DNA of 64,000 bases from Nocardia rhamnosiphila NBRC 108938. GTDB taxonomy: Bacteria > Actinomycetota > Actinomycetes > Mycobacteriales > Mycobacteriaceae. The stretch spans positions 620,001 through 684,000 of the forward strand of contig NZ_JOAJ01000005.1 of NCBI RefSeq assembly GCF_000720425.1. Direction: 5' to 3'. The notes below the pieces were generated by a model. It did not search any database. It saw only the letters and a program-made list of their open reading frames with translations, and was not told the DNA's origin. Below are positions 26,791 to 34,923 of this stretch, in pieces; the first letter of the stretch is position 1; the number at the start of each line of letters is the position of its first letter. The position numbers were made by a program, and so were the translations under genes.

Positions 26791-26832
26791 GTGAGCCAGC
26801 AAGATCGAACTGTTGCGGCTTCGCCGGTATGA
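26791..26832 (+). CDS. 13-residue leader ORF overlapping the large ESX-like gene
   Basis: GTG 26791 encodes MSQQDRTVAASPV and ends in TGA at 26830-26832, overlapping the ATG (26829) of the next gene as ATGA. It has the strong site GGGAGG five bases upstream, whereas the large gene has no ribosome-binding site of its own. That points to translational coupling from this short ORF. The peptide itself shows no attenuator-like codon run. Confidence 0.5.
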   Translation: MSQQDRTVAASPV

Positions 26833-29800
26833 CGCTCTACCTACCCGAGGAGTTGCGCTGGCTCGGCTGGATCGCCGGGGCCCCGTGGCCGGACGGGGAC
26901 GAAGACAAGGCCTGGGAGGTGGCCCGGGCCTGGGAGGAGGCGAGCAAGGAGCTCACCGCTCTGCTCGCCAAGATCGACGAGGCTCGTCAGGCGACCATGG
27001 CCGCGTATCCGGCGGGCGCCGCGCGTGAAGAGATGGGTGGGCGGTTCGACGAGCTGCGCACCGGCGAACACTCCTTGGAGCAGATCGCCGAATACATGAT
27101 GACGCAATATGATTCGGCGTTCGATATGGGCACCGAGTTACAGGCCACCAAACTCACCATCATCCTGACGCTGTGCTGGCTGGCGATCGAGATCGCCTGG
27201 GCCTGGCTGTTCCCCCCGACCGCGCCCGCCGTCGAAGCGGCCGCGATCGTCTCGACACGCTCGGCTCTCAAGTTCATACAGGATTTCGTGCAGAAGACGA
27301 TCACGAATATCGCGGCGCGAATGGGTGCGCCGAACTTGAAGCACAGTCCCTTCTGGAAAAACCTCGTCGGGGCAGGACGCACTGCCCACTGGCCGACCGC
27401 GAAAGGCTGGGGTGTCTACATCTCCCGCGCCATCGAGGGCGCGGTGGTGCCGATGGCGATCAACGGCAGTGTTCAGGCCGGCCAGATAGGCCAGGGTAAG
27501 CGGCACGAGTTCAACGGTAAGGAGTTCGGCCTGAGCGCGCTGGGCGGTGCCGCCGGCGCGGTCCCCGCCCGCGAATTCGGCAAGTATCTAGGCGAATTCA
27601 TCGACAAGGGACTCAACAAACTTCCCGCCAAAGTGGTGTACAACCCTGCCATGGGTGCGTTCCGCGGGATGTTCATCGGCGCCACCGCCGATGCCTTCGG
27701 CGCCATCTTCGGCAATCTCGCCACCGCGCTGGCCTCCGGCGCGGATTTCTCCGCCTTCGGCAACGCCGCCGGCTGGGTCGGCAATATCGCGCAGGGCGGG
27801 ATAGTCGGCGGGGTGCGCGGCGGGGCGGCGTTCAACAGCTATATCCCGAAGGGGGCGGACGGGTTCAGCAACCCGGCCGGATTCCGGAGCGACCACTGGC
27901 GGGGTTTCGCGTGGCGGCTGCCGAAGTACGAAGGGCCCGGGCTGTTCGCCCCTACCCCGACTCCTGCGCCGGAGAGCTCGGCCGGTAGCTCGAGCGACAG
28001 TTCCAGCACTGTGACGACTGCCTCTTCGACCAATATCCCGGCACCGCCGCCCGGTATGGCGCCGGATGACATCGCACTACAGAACCTGAACTCGACTGCC
28101 GCACCGAACTCGGCCGGTGGGCCCACTTTCGGTTCAGGAGCCTCCGGTCACGGGCAGGCCGGCCTGGGTGGGCAGTTCTCTGGCGGTGATGGTCAGTACG
28201 GGGTCAACCAGCAGCCCACTCGCCTGCCGGGGGAATCCGGGACGTTCGGTCCCGCGGCATACGGTGGCGCTTCCGGCTCCCAAACCCCCGGTGGGTTCGG
28301 CAGTGAGGGTGGCAGCCAGGGCAATTACGGCGGCCGATACGGCGAGGGCGGTGGGGGCCGGTTCGGCAACGAGAGCAATGGTGGCTTCTACGGTGGCCGC
28401 GATGACGACAGCAGCATCTTCTACGGTGGCCGGGACGACGACAGCGTCTACTACGGCCGTGACGACGACAGCACCTACGGTGGCCGGGACGATGACAGCA
28501 TCTTCGACGGTCGTGACAACGACAGCACCTATGGTGGCCGCGATGACGACAGCATCTTCTACGGTGGCCGGGACAACGAGCAAGGTTTCGTCGCCGGTGG
28601 GCGCTATGGGGGCTCGGGTGCGCCGTGGACATTCGTCGGCAACAGCGGGTCCATGCCGCAGCACGCCTGGTTCGGCGGTTCGGACGACGGTATTTCCATC
28701 CACAATGTGAGAGGCGACGTTTATATGTCGGGTGGTGCCGGTCCGCCCGGCACCGTATCCGGTGGGCAGTTCAGAACGGATTCGCCGACGCTGGGCGGCG
28801 GCTACCAGGGGCAGCCGGGACCGTCGGCGGGCCAGCAGGGACCGGTGAATCCCACCTCGCAGCCATCGTCCGCGCAACAGCAGTTCTCGTCGCAGTCCCA
28901 TCAGTCGCAGAATCAGCCGGCGGGGCCCGCGTCCCGTCAGCCGGTGCCGCAGCCGGGGCTGCACGACAATTCGTCGGCCACTTCGATCGACTCCACTCCG
29001 ATGACCGATCCCGATGCCTCGCCGGTACCGCCCGGCGGCAGGGACGATATCTTCGGCGGCCCGCTGGACGCCACGGGGCAGCCCCTTCGAACGGAATGGT
29101 TCGACACCGACTCCGACGCCACGTCGGTGACCAGTATCGAAACCGGATCGGATCTGCGGTCCGACAATGTTTCGCTGTCGGACTTTCCGCTGCCACCGGC
29201 CGGTATGTACGGCCCCACGACGACTCCGGGAATACCCGGGAGCAGCGACTGGGGGGCAGGCTCGCCGCGGCCCGCGCCGGGAATCAACCAACCCGGCCTG
29301 CCCGCGCCGGGCGCATCGCAATCCGGCCCGGCCAACTTCTCCCGCCCGTTCGGCCTAAACGGTCCGGCGGCCCCGCCGACCAACTTCTCGCGTCCGTTCG
29401 GCGGGCAGAACCCGCCGGCTCCGCCTTCCCTGCAGCAGAACCCGCAGCAGCGACAGGAGGACAGCGACGCGGAGACAATCTTCGAGACTTCCTCGGACGG
29501 CTCGATATCGGAAGTCGGCTTCTCCGGAGGTCCGCTGGGGCAGCCGGGGCAGGCGCCGGGACTGTGGCAGCGGCCGCAGTTCAACCAGTCGGAGACCTCG
29601 TTCGAAACCTCGTCGGACAGTGCGTCGGTCTACAGCGCGGATTCCGCGGCGCAGGGTGGGGGCCCGCCGATCCAGTCGTTCTGGTCGGATACTACCTCGG
29701 ACAGCGGCAGGCCGCCGTCCCAGTCGATGTGGTCGGACAACACCTCGGAGATGTCGTTCGGGTCGGAGCTCGCGCATCGGCTCGGCGTGCCACCCGGCTC

Positions 29801-30428
29801 CCGCGAAGCCTACGAGCTCTTCCGCGACAGGTACGCCGAGTCGAGGACCGAGCACCATGGGACCCACCACGGTGCCCACGCCATCAGCCATTCGCTGGGC
29901 GAAGGTAAGGATGTGCGCGGTAAACCGCGACCCCAGCGCTGGCCGATGCGGGTGCCGTACCCGATCCTCGAGTTCCGTGGCCCCGAGGTGGTGACCGACG
30001 GATGGCTGCCCGACGGTGCTGTTCCGAAGGGCGGCGACGACCCGGCGGATCCGGGGGGAGGACCGGCCGCGCCGGAGCCGATCGTGAGTCCGGAGGCGGT
30101 GGTCGATCCCTCGGCAAGCATCGGGCCGGGGGCGGAGGTCCAGGCGGGCGCCACGGTGGGCAAGAGCGCCGAGATCGGCGCGGGCGCCATCATCCACGGG
30201 GGAGCGGCGGTGCAGGAGGGGGCCGTGGTGGGCGAGGGCGCGCAGATCCACGCGGGCGTCATCGTGCACCCGGGAGCCGTGGTGGGCGCGGGGGCCATAG
30301 TGAACGAAGGGGCGGTGATCCTGCCCGGCGCGGTGGTACCCGACGGCGCGACGGTGGCAGCGGGCGAAGTGGTCGGTGGGACCCCGGGGACACAGTCCTC
30401 GGAAGTAGATGTGCCGTTCAGGTTGTAA
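26829..30428 (+). CDS. WXG100/CpnT-like N-terminal protein with acidic repeats and C-terminal hexapeptide beta-helix
   Basis: A 1199-residue protein. Residues 1-~105 match the helical WXG100-like/CpnT N-terminus found in actinobacterial polymorphic toxins and ESX substrates (LRWLGWIAGAPWPDGDEDKAWEVARAW). A hydrophobic segment follows at ~108-128 and a Gly/Ala-rich helical region runs to ~370. The middle is Ser/Gly/Gln-rich with repeats around RDDDS (~521-584) and later ETSSD/WSDTTSD motifs. Residues ~1084-1187 are about 16 hexapeptides of the form [IV]xxGA, the signature of a left-handed beta-helix. No toxin domain is visible. The start is ATG 26829, coupled to the leader ORF. Secretion through ESX is inferred from the N-terminus and neighbours. 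Confidence 0.75.
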   Translation: MTLYLPEELRWLGWIAGAPWPDGDEDKAWEVARAWEEASKELTALLAKIDEARQATMAAYPAGAAREEMGGRFDELRTGEHSLEQIAEYMMTQYDSAFDMGTELQATKLTIILTLCWLAIEIAWAWLFPPTAPAVEAAAIVSTRSALKFIQDFVQKTITNIAARMGAPNLKHSPFWKNLVGAGRTAHWPTAKGWGVYISRAIEGAVVPMAINGSVQAGQIGQGKRHEFNGKEFGLSALGGAAGAVPAREFGKYLGEFIDKGLNKLPAKVVYNPAMGAFRGMFIGATADAFGAIFGNLATALASGADFSAFGNAAGWVGNIAQGGIVGGVRGGAAFNSYIPKGADGFSNPAGFRSDHWRGFAWRLPKYEGPGLFAPTPTPAPESSAGSSSDSSSTVTTASSTNIPAPPPGMAPDDIALQNLNSTAAPNSAGGPTFGSGASGHGQAGLGGQFSGGDGQYGVNQQPTRLPGESGTFGPAAYGGASGSQTPGGFGSEGGSQGNYGGRYGEGGGGRFGNESNGGFYGGRDDDSSIFYGGRDDDSVYYGRDDDSTYGGRDDDSIFDGRDNDSTYGGRDDDSIFYGGRDNEQGFVAGGRYGGSGAPWTFVGNSGSMPQHAWFGGSDDGISIHNVRGDVYMSGGAGPPGTVSGGQFRTDSPTLGGGYQGQPGPSAGQQGPVNPTSQPSSAQQQFSSQSHQSQNQPAGPASRQPVPQPGLHDNSSATSIDSTPMTDPDASPVPPGGRDDIFGGPLDATGQPLRTEWFDTDSDATSVTSIETGSDLRSDNVSLSDFPLPPAGMYGPTTTPGIPGSSDWGAGSPRPAPGINQPGLPAPGASQSGPANFSRPFGLNGPAAPPTNFSRPFGGQNPPAPPSLQQNPQQRQEDSDAETIFETSSDGSISEVGFSGGPLGQPGQAPGLWQRPQFNQSETSFETSSDSASVYSADSAAQGGGPPIQSFWSDTTSDSGRPPSQSMWSDNTSEMSFGSELAHRLGVPPGSREAYELFRDRYAESRTEHHGTHHGAHAISHSLGEGKDVRGKPRPQRWPMRVPYPILEFRGPEVVTDGWLPDGAVPKGGDDPADPGGGPAAPEPIVSPEAVVDPSASIGPGAEVQAGATVGKSAEIGAGAIIHGGAAVQEGAVVGEGAQIHAGVIVHPGAVVGAGAIVNEGAVILPGAVVPDGATVAAGEVVGGTPGTQSSEVDVPFRL
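28387..28584 (+). repeat. In-frame RDDDS-type acidic repeats
   Basis: Seven imperfect copies of a 27-33-base unit encode variants of YGGRDDDS with alternating Ile-Phe, Val-Tyr or Thr-Tyr spacers. Codons vary between copies, so the protein pattern appears selected rather than freshly duplicated. Such acidic repeats could bind divalent cations. Confidence 0.7.
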
Positions 30429-30462
30429 CGATCCGGCGGCACCCGGATGAGAGGTGAGGACG

Positions 30463-30783
30463 ATGGTGGATCGCGTAGAGGTGGATCCGGACGGGTTGGC
30501 GATCGCCGCGGGAATAGCGCAGGAGCTCGGCGATTCGATTCTGGGTGTCGGTAGCCGGTTGCGGGAGCGGCTCGGCGCACTCGAGGACGAGCAGAACAGA
30601 CAGCCGTGGGGTAACGATAGTTACGGCGAGAAGTTCGTCAACGGCAACAACAACGACGGTTACGGCACCTCCAAACCGAACCTGCTCGACGGCGTCGACG
30701 GGATCGGCGGCACCTTTGTTGCCATCGCCACCGGTCAAACCGATGCTGTCAACGAGCTGCGCAGGATGGACGGGCAGGTCTGA
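30463..30783 (+). CDS. Small WXG100-like (ESAT-6-like) protein
   Basis: A 106-residue helical protein. VEVDPDGLAIAAGIAQELGDSI leads into a long helix, and a QPWGNDSYGEKFVNG turn resembles the WxG-type turn seen in WXG100-like DUF families (PWGxDxxGxxF). A second helical stretch ends ELRRMDGQV. The length and helix-turn-helix plan fit a WXG100-type secretion partner. ATG 30463 has GAGGTGAGGA upstream; the ORF start at 30454 lacks support. It lies 34 bases after the large gene. Confidence 0.65.
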   Translation: MVDRVEVDPDGLAIAAGIAQELGDSILGVGSRLRERLGALEDEQNRQPWGNDSYGEKFVNGNNNDGYGTSKPNLLDGVDGIGGTFVAIATGQTDAVNELRRMDGQV

Positions 30784-30988
30784 ACGGAGGCGGGCGGCCG
30801 TGTCCGCAGACCGGGACCTTTCGTCTATCAACTGCGCTCGATGGACAGCCGGTTCGGAGGCACGCCCGGGAGCTGGTATTACACCGAATTCGCGTGCGCG
30901 CCATCGGGTATTCAACCTCTTGCGCTGTAATCCCCGGGGGTGGTCTTCGCGGAGGTCACTCCCGGACCGGAAGGACTGAGGTAGCACC

Positions 30989-31468
30989 GTGGTGAACGAA
31001 CGCCTGCAGGAAGATATGGCGACCATGCTGTCGGGCTTGAGCCACCAGATGCGCAGTATCGCCGAGGTACAGAAAAAACGTTCCCTGCTCACCGCCACGG
31101 TTCTCGCCGAGGAGAAACGGATCGAGGTGACGGTGAACGCCGACGGTCTGCTCATCGACACCAAATTCGCCGACGACATCCTCGATCTGACGCCGGACGA
31201 GATCGCCGCGGCCATCACCAAGGCCGTGCAGGATGCCGCGGCGCAGGTGCAGCTGAGGGCCCGCGAACTGATGGAGCCGTTGCTGGCGCACCGGGATTCA
31301 CTACCGAAGCTGTCCGAGATGATCGAGGGTGCGCCGGACCTGGCCGGACTGATACCCCAGCCGCTGGAAACACCGACCGTGTCGCCCGATTCGCCGGACT
31401 GGCCGGGGAACAAGCCGGAGGAGCCCGACGATCCGGGGCCGGCGTCCGTTGTCGCGGATCGAGACTGA
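30989..31468 (+). CDS. YbaB/EbfC-family protein, EspL-like
   Basis: A 159-residue protein. Residues ~1-105 have the YbaB/EbfC pattern: an N-terminal helix, strands around EKRIEVTVNADGLLIDTKF, then a long helix TPDEIAAAITKAVQDAAAQVQLRARELM. The C-terminal ~45 residues are Pro/Asp-rich. YbaB proteins bind DNA as dimers, but in ESX-1 loci a YbaB-fold protein, EspL, is encoded next to EspB, and the same neighbour relation holds here. GTG 30989 (or 30992) follows GAGGT. There is a 205-base gap before it with no recognised feature. Confidence 0.7.
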   Translation: MVNERLQEDMATMLSGLSHQMRSIAEVQKKRSLLTATVLAEEKRIEVTVNADGLLIDTKFADDILDLTPDEIAAAITKAVQDAAAQVQLRARELMEPLLAHRDSLPKLSEMIEGAPDLAGLIPQPLETPTVSPDSPDWPGNKPEEPDDPGPASVVADRD

Positions 31469-31546
31469 CACCACGTGATCACGCAGAGCCCGGTCGCGGT
31501 ATCGCAGCAGGTTCCGGTCGACGGTTACGACGGAAAGTGAACGCTC

Positions 31547-34093
31547 ATGGCATTGGACCCGAACACGCTGACCGATCTCACGACCCAAGCGAACGAGGGG
31601 CATCTGCAGTTCACCCCGAAGGACGCGATCACAGCGGCCCGGGCGGCCGCCGATCTGGTCGATGATCTGCGGGGTATGGCCAATGCCATCACCCAGCACA
31701 AGCTGGACATGCTGGATCCGGCGATGTTCGGGGCGCTGTCGTCCGGTAATCAGCTGGCTGGGGTGTACAGCAAGAAGGCCGGTCGCCTGTACGAGATCCT
31801 GCGCGAGCACGCCACGGTGCTCGAGGGTTTGACCCAGCTGTTCATTGCCGCAGGTAAGGCCTACGACGATGTCGATCAGGCGTCGAGCGACGAACTGGGC
31901 GCGATCAAGCCGGGCGAGGGCGCGGCGGAGTACAAGCCCGCGACAGTGGCCGACCCGATGGCACCACGGGACCCGACGCTCGTGTTCACCAACCAGAGTC
32001 CCGATATTCCGAGCGGTGTGAAGAACTACGGTGGCAACAAGGACCCGGGCGATGCCATCAAGGTCGAAGCCCAGGATGCGGTGTCCTGGCGGGAGATGTA
32101 CGACCACGGCCAGTACATCGATGCACAGGCCGTGATGAACCGCTCGGCGACCTGGGGTTCGCTGGCGAGCGATCTGGGCTCCAAGTTGAACGGCTTGGTG
32201 GACAAGATTTTCCCGTTGGCCGAGTCGTGGAAGGGCGAGGGTTCGGCGGGCGCGCAGGAAGCGGTACGCAACTACCGCAACGGCGTCCAGCCGCTGATCG
32301 ACTCCATCGAGCAGGTACGCGACAATATGGCCTGGGCGGCCACCTTCTTGGCGTACACGAAGCCGCAGATGCCGGGTATCCCTACGGAGCCCGGCGGGTG
32401 TCACGAGCCGGACCTGGGGGATTACCGCTGGCGGCTCAACGAGTACTACCTCGAGCCGATGAAGGAAACGGTGAAGGTGATGCCCGTACTGGACGGGCCC
32501 ATCGCCAAGCCCGGGGGTGACGGTTCGGGTAGTGGGAGTGGGAGCGGCTCGGGGAGCGGTAGTGGGAGCGGCTCGGGGAGCGGTAGTGGGAGCGGCTCGG
32601 GTAGTGGGAGCGGCTCGGGGAGCGGCTCGGGCAGTGGAAGCGGAAGCTCCTATCAATCCGGCTACGAGGACGGTTACGCGGACGGCCTCGAAGACGGTCA
32701 GGGTAGTAACACGGGGTCCGGTAGCGGTGGTGGTCCCGGCAGCGGCGGACCGGAATACACCGGACAGAGCGGTTCGGGTGGCGGTCCCGGCGCCGGCCTG
32801 GGCAACGGGTCGAGGGGATCCAGCTCACCCATAACCGCAGGTTCGCGAGGCAGTGGGTCCGGTAGCGGCGGCGGACCGTCCGTACCGTCCATGCCCGAAA
32901 CGGCGTCCGGTGGTCCGTCCATGCCGTCCATGCCCGAGAGAGCATCCTCGGGTGGTACCGGGTCCAGCGGTGGAAGCCCGGCCGGCGGCAGCGGCTCGAG
33001 CCCGAAAGGCGGCAGCAGCCCGGCCTACACCGGTCAGCAGCAGCAGTCCCCGACGCTCCCGACAATGCCTTCGGCCGAGGATCTGCTGGGCAACAACAGC
33101 CCCGGCGAACAGGTCTCCAACGGGGGCCCCGGTTCGACCGGCGGGAACGGTCCGGGGTCGGAAGGCGGACCCGGCTCGGACTCCACCGGCGGTGGCAACG
33201 AGATGCCGGAGAACCCCACGGCTGCGGATATCCTGAGCAAGCTCACCGGTATACCTACCTCCGAGCTGCCGGAGGCGCTGAAGAACCGGAAGATCACGGC
33301 CTCGGACGGTTCGGGCAAGCCGTCACTCGCGGACGCGCTCTCGCAGCTCACCGGTATCCCGCTGGACGAGATGCCCGAGGCGCTGAAGAACACCCCGCTC
33401 TCCTCGCTCTACGACGAGAATTCGCCCTACGGTTCGGCGGATACGCTGTTCGGCGACGACTCCGGCTCCGGGAGCGGTGACGGTGCCGGTTCCGGCAGCG
33501 CGGGCGACCGCTTGGCCGGCCTGTTGGGCGGCGACGGCTCCGGCGGCAGTGGGAGCGGAGCCGGCAGTGGTGGCAGCCAGGACCCGCTGGGTCGGATCGC
33601 CAACCTGCTGACGCAGGGTATCCAGGCGTTCGCGCAACTCGGCAGCGGCCTTCCGGGAATGGACGAACTGGCTCGAATGCTGGATCCCAGCCAGATACAG
33701 CAGCATTTGCAGGGCATGCTGGATCCGGCCCGGGAGCAGCTCGACCAGTTGGCCGGTGCGCTGGGTGGTGGCGGTGCCGGTGCGGGCCTGCCGGGCGGCA
33801 TCACTCCTCCGGAACCGCCGCTGTCGCCCTACCCCGAACCGCAGCAGGCGCAACTGTTCCCCCGGGCCGCGCTGGCCGGCCCCGGCTTGGACCCGGCCGG
33901 CCACTATCAATCGCCCACGGGTTCCTCCCAGCCGATGGGGGGAGCGCCGATGGGCGGTGCTCCGGGGGCGGGCGCCGCTAACTCCGGCGGGCAGAACAAC
34001 GACTACAAACCGTCGAAGTACCTGCAGGGCCGCGAGAACATGGAGGATGTCTTCGACATCCCGGACCGGGTGAAACCGGTGATCGAACCATGA
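31547..34093 (+). CDS. EspB-like fused PE-PPE-type ESX substrate with long Gly/Ser linker
   Basis: An 848-residue protein. The N-terminal ~280 residues are helical and contain a YxxxD motif (Y106-D110, in KAYDDVDQ) followed by a WxG motif (W228-K-G230). That is the same order as in EspB, where a PE-like and a PPE-like module are fused in one chain. Residues ~325-365 are a GSGS tract and ~365-555 are Gly/Ser/Pro-rich. Two 20-residue repeats, A560-N580 and A595-N614, share LTGIPxxExPEALKN, and a late helical part (~690-735) precedes the Pro/Gly tail. ATG 31547 has GGAAAG upstream; the stop overlaps the first EspG-like gene (ATGA). Confidence 0.7.
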   Translation: MALDPNTLTDLTTQANEGHLQFTPKDAITAARAAADLVDDLRGMANAITQHKLDMLDPAMFGALSSGNQLAGVYSKKAGRLYEILREHATVLEGLTQLFIAAGKAYDDVDQASSDELGAIKPGEGAAEYKPATVADPMAPRDPTLVFTNQSPDIPSGVKNYGGNKDPGDAIKVEAQDAVSWREMYDHGQYIDAQAVMNRSATWGSLASDLGSKLNGLVDKIFPLAESWKGEGSAGAQEAVRNYRNGVQPLIDSIEQVRDNMAWAATFLAYTKPQMPGIPTEPGGCHEPDLGDYRWRLNEYYLEPMKETVKVMPVLDGPIAKPGGDGSGSGSGSGSGSGSGSGSGSGSGSGSGSGSGSGSGSGSGSGSSYQSGYEDGYADGLEDGQGSNTGSGSGGGPGSGGPEYTGQSGSGGGPGAGLGNGSRGSSSPITAGSRGSGSGSGGGPSVPSMPETASGGPSMPSMPERASSGGTGSSGGSPAGGSGSSPKGGSSPAYTGQQQQSPTLPTMPSAEDLLGNNSPGEQVSNGGPGSTGGNGPGSEGGPGSDSTGGGNEMPENPTAADILSKLTGIPTSELPEALKNRKITASDGSGKPSLADALSQLTGIPLDEMPEALKNTPLSSLYDENSPYGSADTLFGDDSGSGSGDGAGSGSAGDRLAGLLGGDGSGGSGSGAGSGGSQDPLGRIANLLTQGIQAFAQLGSGLPGMDELARMLDPSQIQQHLQGMLDPAREQLDQLAGALGGGGAGAGLPGGITPPEPPLSPYPEPQQAQLFPRAALAGPGLDPAGHYQSPTGSSQPMGGAPMGGAPGAGAANSGGQNNDYKPSKYLQGRENMEDVFDIPDRVKPVIEP
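32518..32645 (+). repeat. GSGS-encoding microsatellite-like tract
   Basis: About 128 bases built from GGTAGTGGGAGC and GGCTCGGGGAGC hexamer pairs encode uninterrupted Gly-Ser within the EspB-like gene. Near-identical 24-base units make it prone to slippage that would change linker length in steps of two residues. Confidence 0.85.
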
Positions 34094-34917
34094 GGAGCTG
34101 GGAGCTCACCGGTCTGGAGTTCCGGGCACTGTGTGCGGACCACACCGAGGGCAGGTTGCCGCGGCCGCTGGTCTTCACCAGTTCGATCCGGTGGGCGGAC
34201 GAATACGAATGGGAGCTTTCGAAGACCGCCCGGGATCTCCGGGGCCGCTACAACGGTGAGCTGGACGCATTCGGCGTCGCGCTCGCCAAACCCGACGTAT
34301 TCGTCAGCCTGCAGGCTTTCGGCGGCGACGGGGATTTCGACAACCCGGAAGTGCGTACCCGCGTCCATGCCTGCCGGCAGCGGGCACGGGGTTTCGTGAT
34401 CACCCAGCGGCCCGGCGAGACGGTGCACCATGCGGCCGGCTTCGATATCGTCGAATGCGATCCGCATGCGCTGGGCGATATCGTGCTGTCGCGGATACCG
34501 TTCGCGCGGGCCGGGCGATTGCCGGATACCGCCATCCCCGATACGACCCGAGATCCCAGGTTCGAACCCGGGTACAGCACGTCCGGATCGATGATCTCCG
34601 ATTACGACGAGGACGAAAACGAGAACGAGGACGCCGGTAACGAATACGACCGGGCCCTGACCTTTCTGCGTACGTCCGCCGTACGCAGCGGCTCCATCCG
34701 GGTGGTTCAGGGTCGTTCGAAGTACGGTCCCCGGGGCCGTGTCGAGATGGGAATGCTGTGGCGCGATGTCGAGGGCGACGGCCGGTATGCGATCCCCATG
34801 CACCATCCGTCACCGTCCGCGCGGGGAATGGGCACCGCGGATCTGACCGAGTGGATCGATGAGCAGGTGGATCTGGTGGTGGCCCGGCTCGATCGGAATA
34901 TGGAAATCGAGGAATGA
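34090..34917 (+). CDS. EspG-family ESX secretion-associated chaperone
   Basis: A 275-residue EspG-like protein. It begins with the family-typical SWELTGLEFRALC, followed by [39 protein letters not shown], and a C-terminal GRYAIPMHHPSPSARGMGTADLTEWIDEQ with the terminal helix. An insertion rich in Asp/Glu (DYDEDENENED) lies near 178-190. EspG proteins hold the PPE part of ESX substrates in the cytosol. Its ATG overlaps the stop of the EspB-like gene, so the two products are presumably made together and may bind each other. Confidence 0.82.
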   Translation: MRSWELTGLEFRALCADHTEGRLPRPLVFTSSIRWADEYEWELSKTARDLRGRYNGELDAFGVALAKPDVFVSLQAFGGDGDFDNPEVRTRVHACRQRARGFVITQRPGETVHHAAGFDIVECDPHALGDIVLSRIPFARAGRLPDTAIPDTTRDPRFEPGYSTSGSMISDYDEDENENEDAGNEYDRALTFLRTSAVRSGSIRVVQGRSKYGPRGRVEMGMLWRDVEGDGRYAIPMHHPSPSARGMGTADLTEWIDEQVDLVVARLDRNMEIEE

Positions 34918-34923
34918 CCGCCT

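Noticed and set aside
28387..28584. RDDDS repeats considered as RTX repeats
   Set aside because: The RTX nonapeptide GGxGxDxUx is not matched; only the acidic character is shared.
30078..30390. Hexapeptide domain considered as an acetyltransferase
   Set aside because: There is no catalytic His environment, coenzyme-A loop or N-terminal cap typical of such enzymes; only the helix-forming repeat is visible.
32518..32645. Repeat array considered as CRISPR
   Set aside because: The units are adjacent with no spacers and encode Gly-Ser in frame within a protein.
34551..34575. tRNA T-arm-like sequence (GGTTCGAACCC)
   Set aside because: It lies inside the first EspG-like gene; no acceptor stem or anticodon arm can be folded around it.
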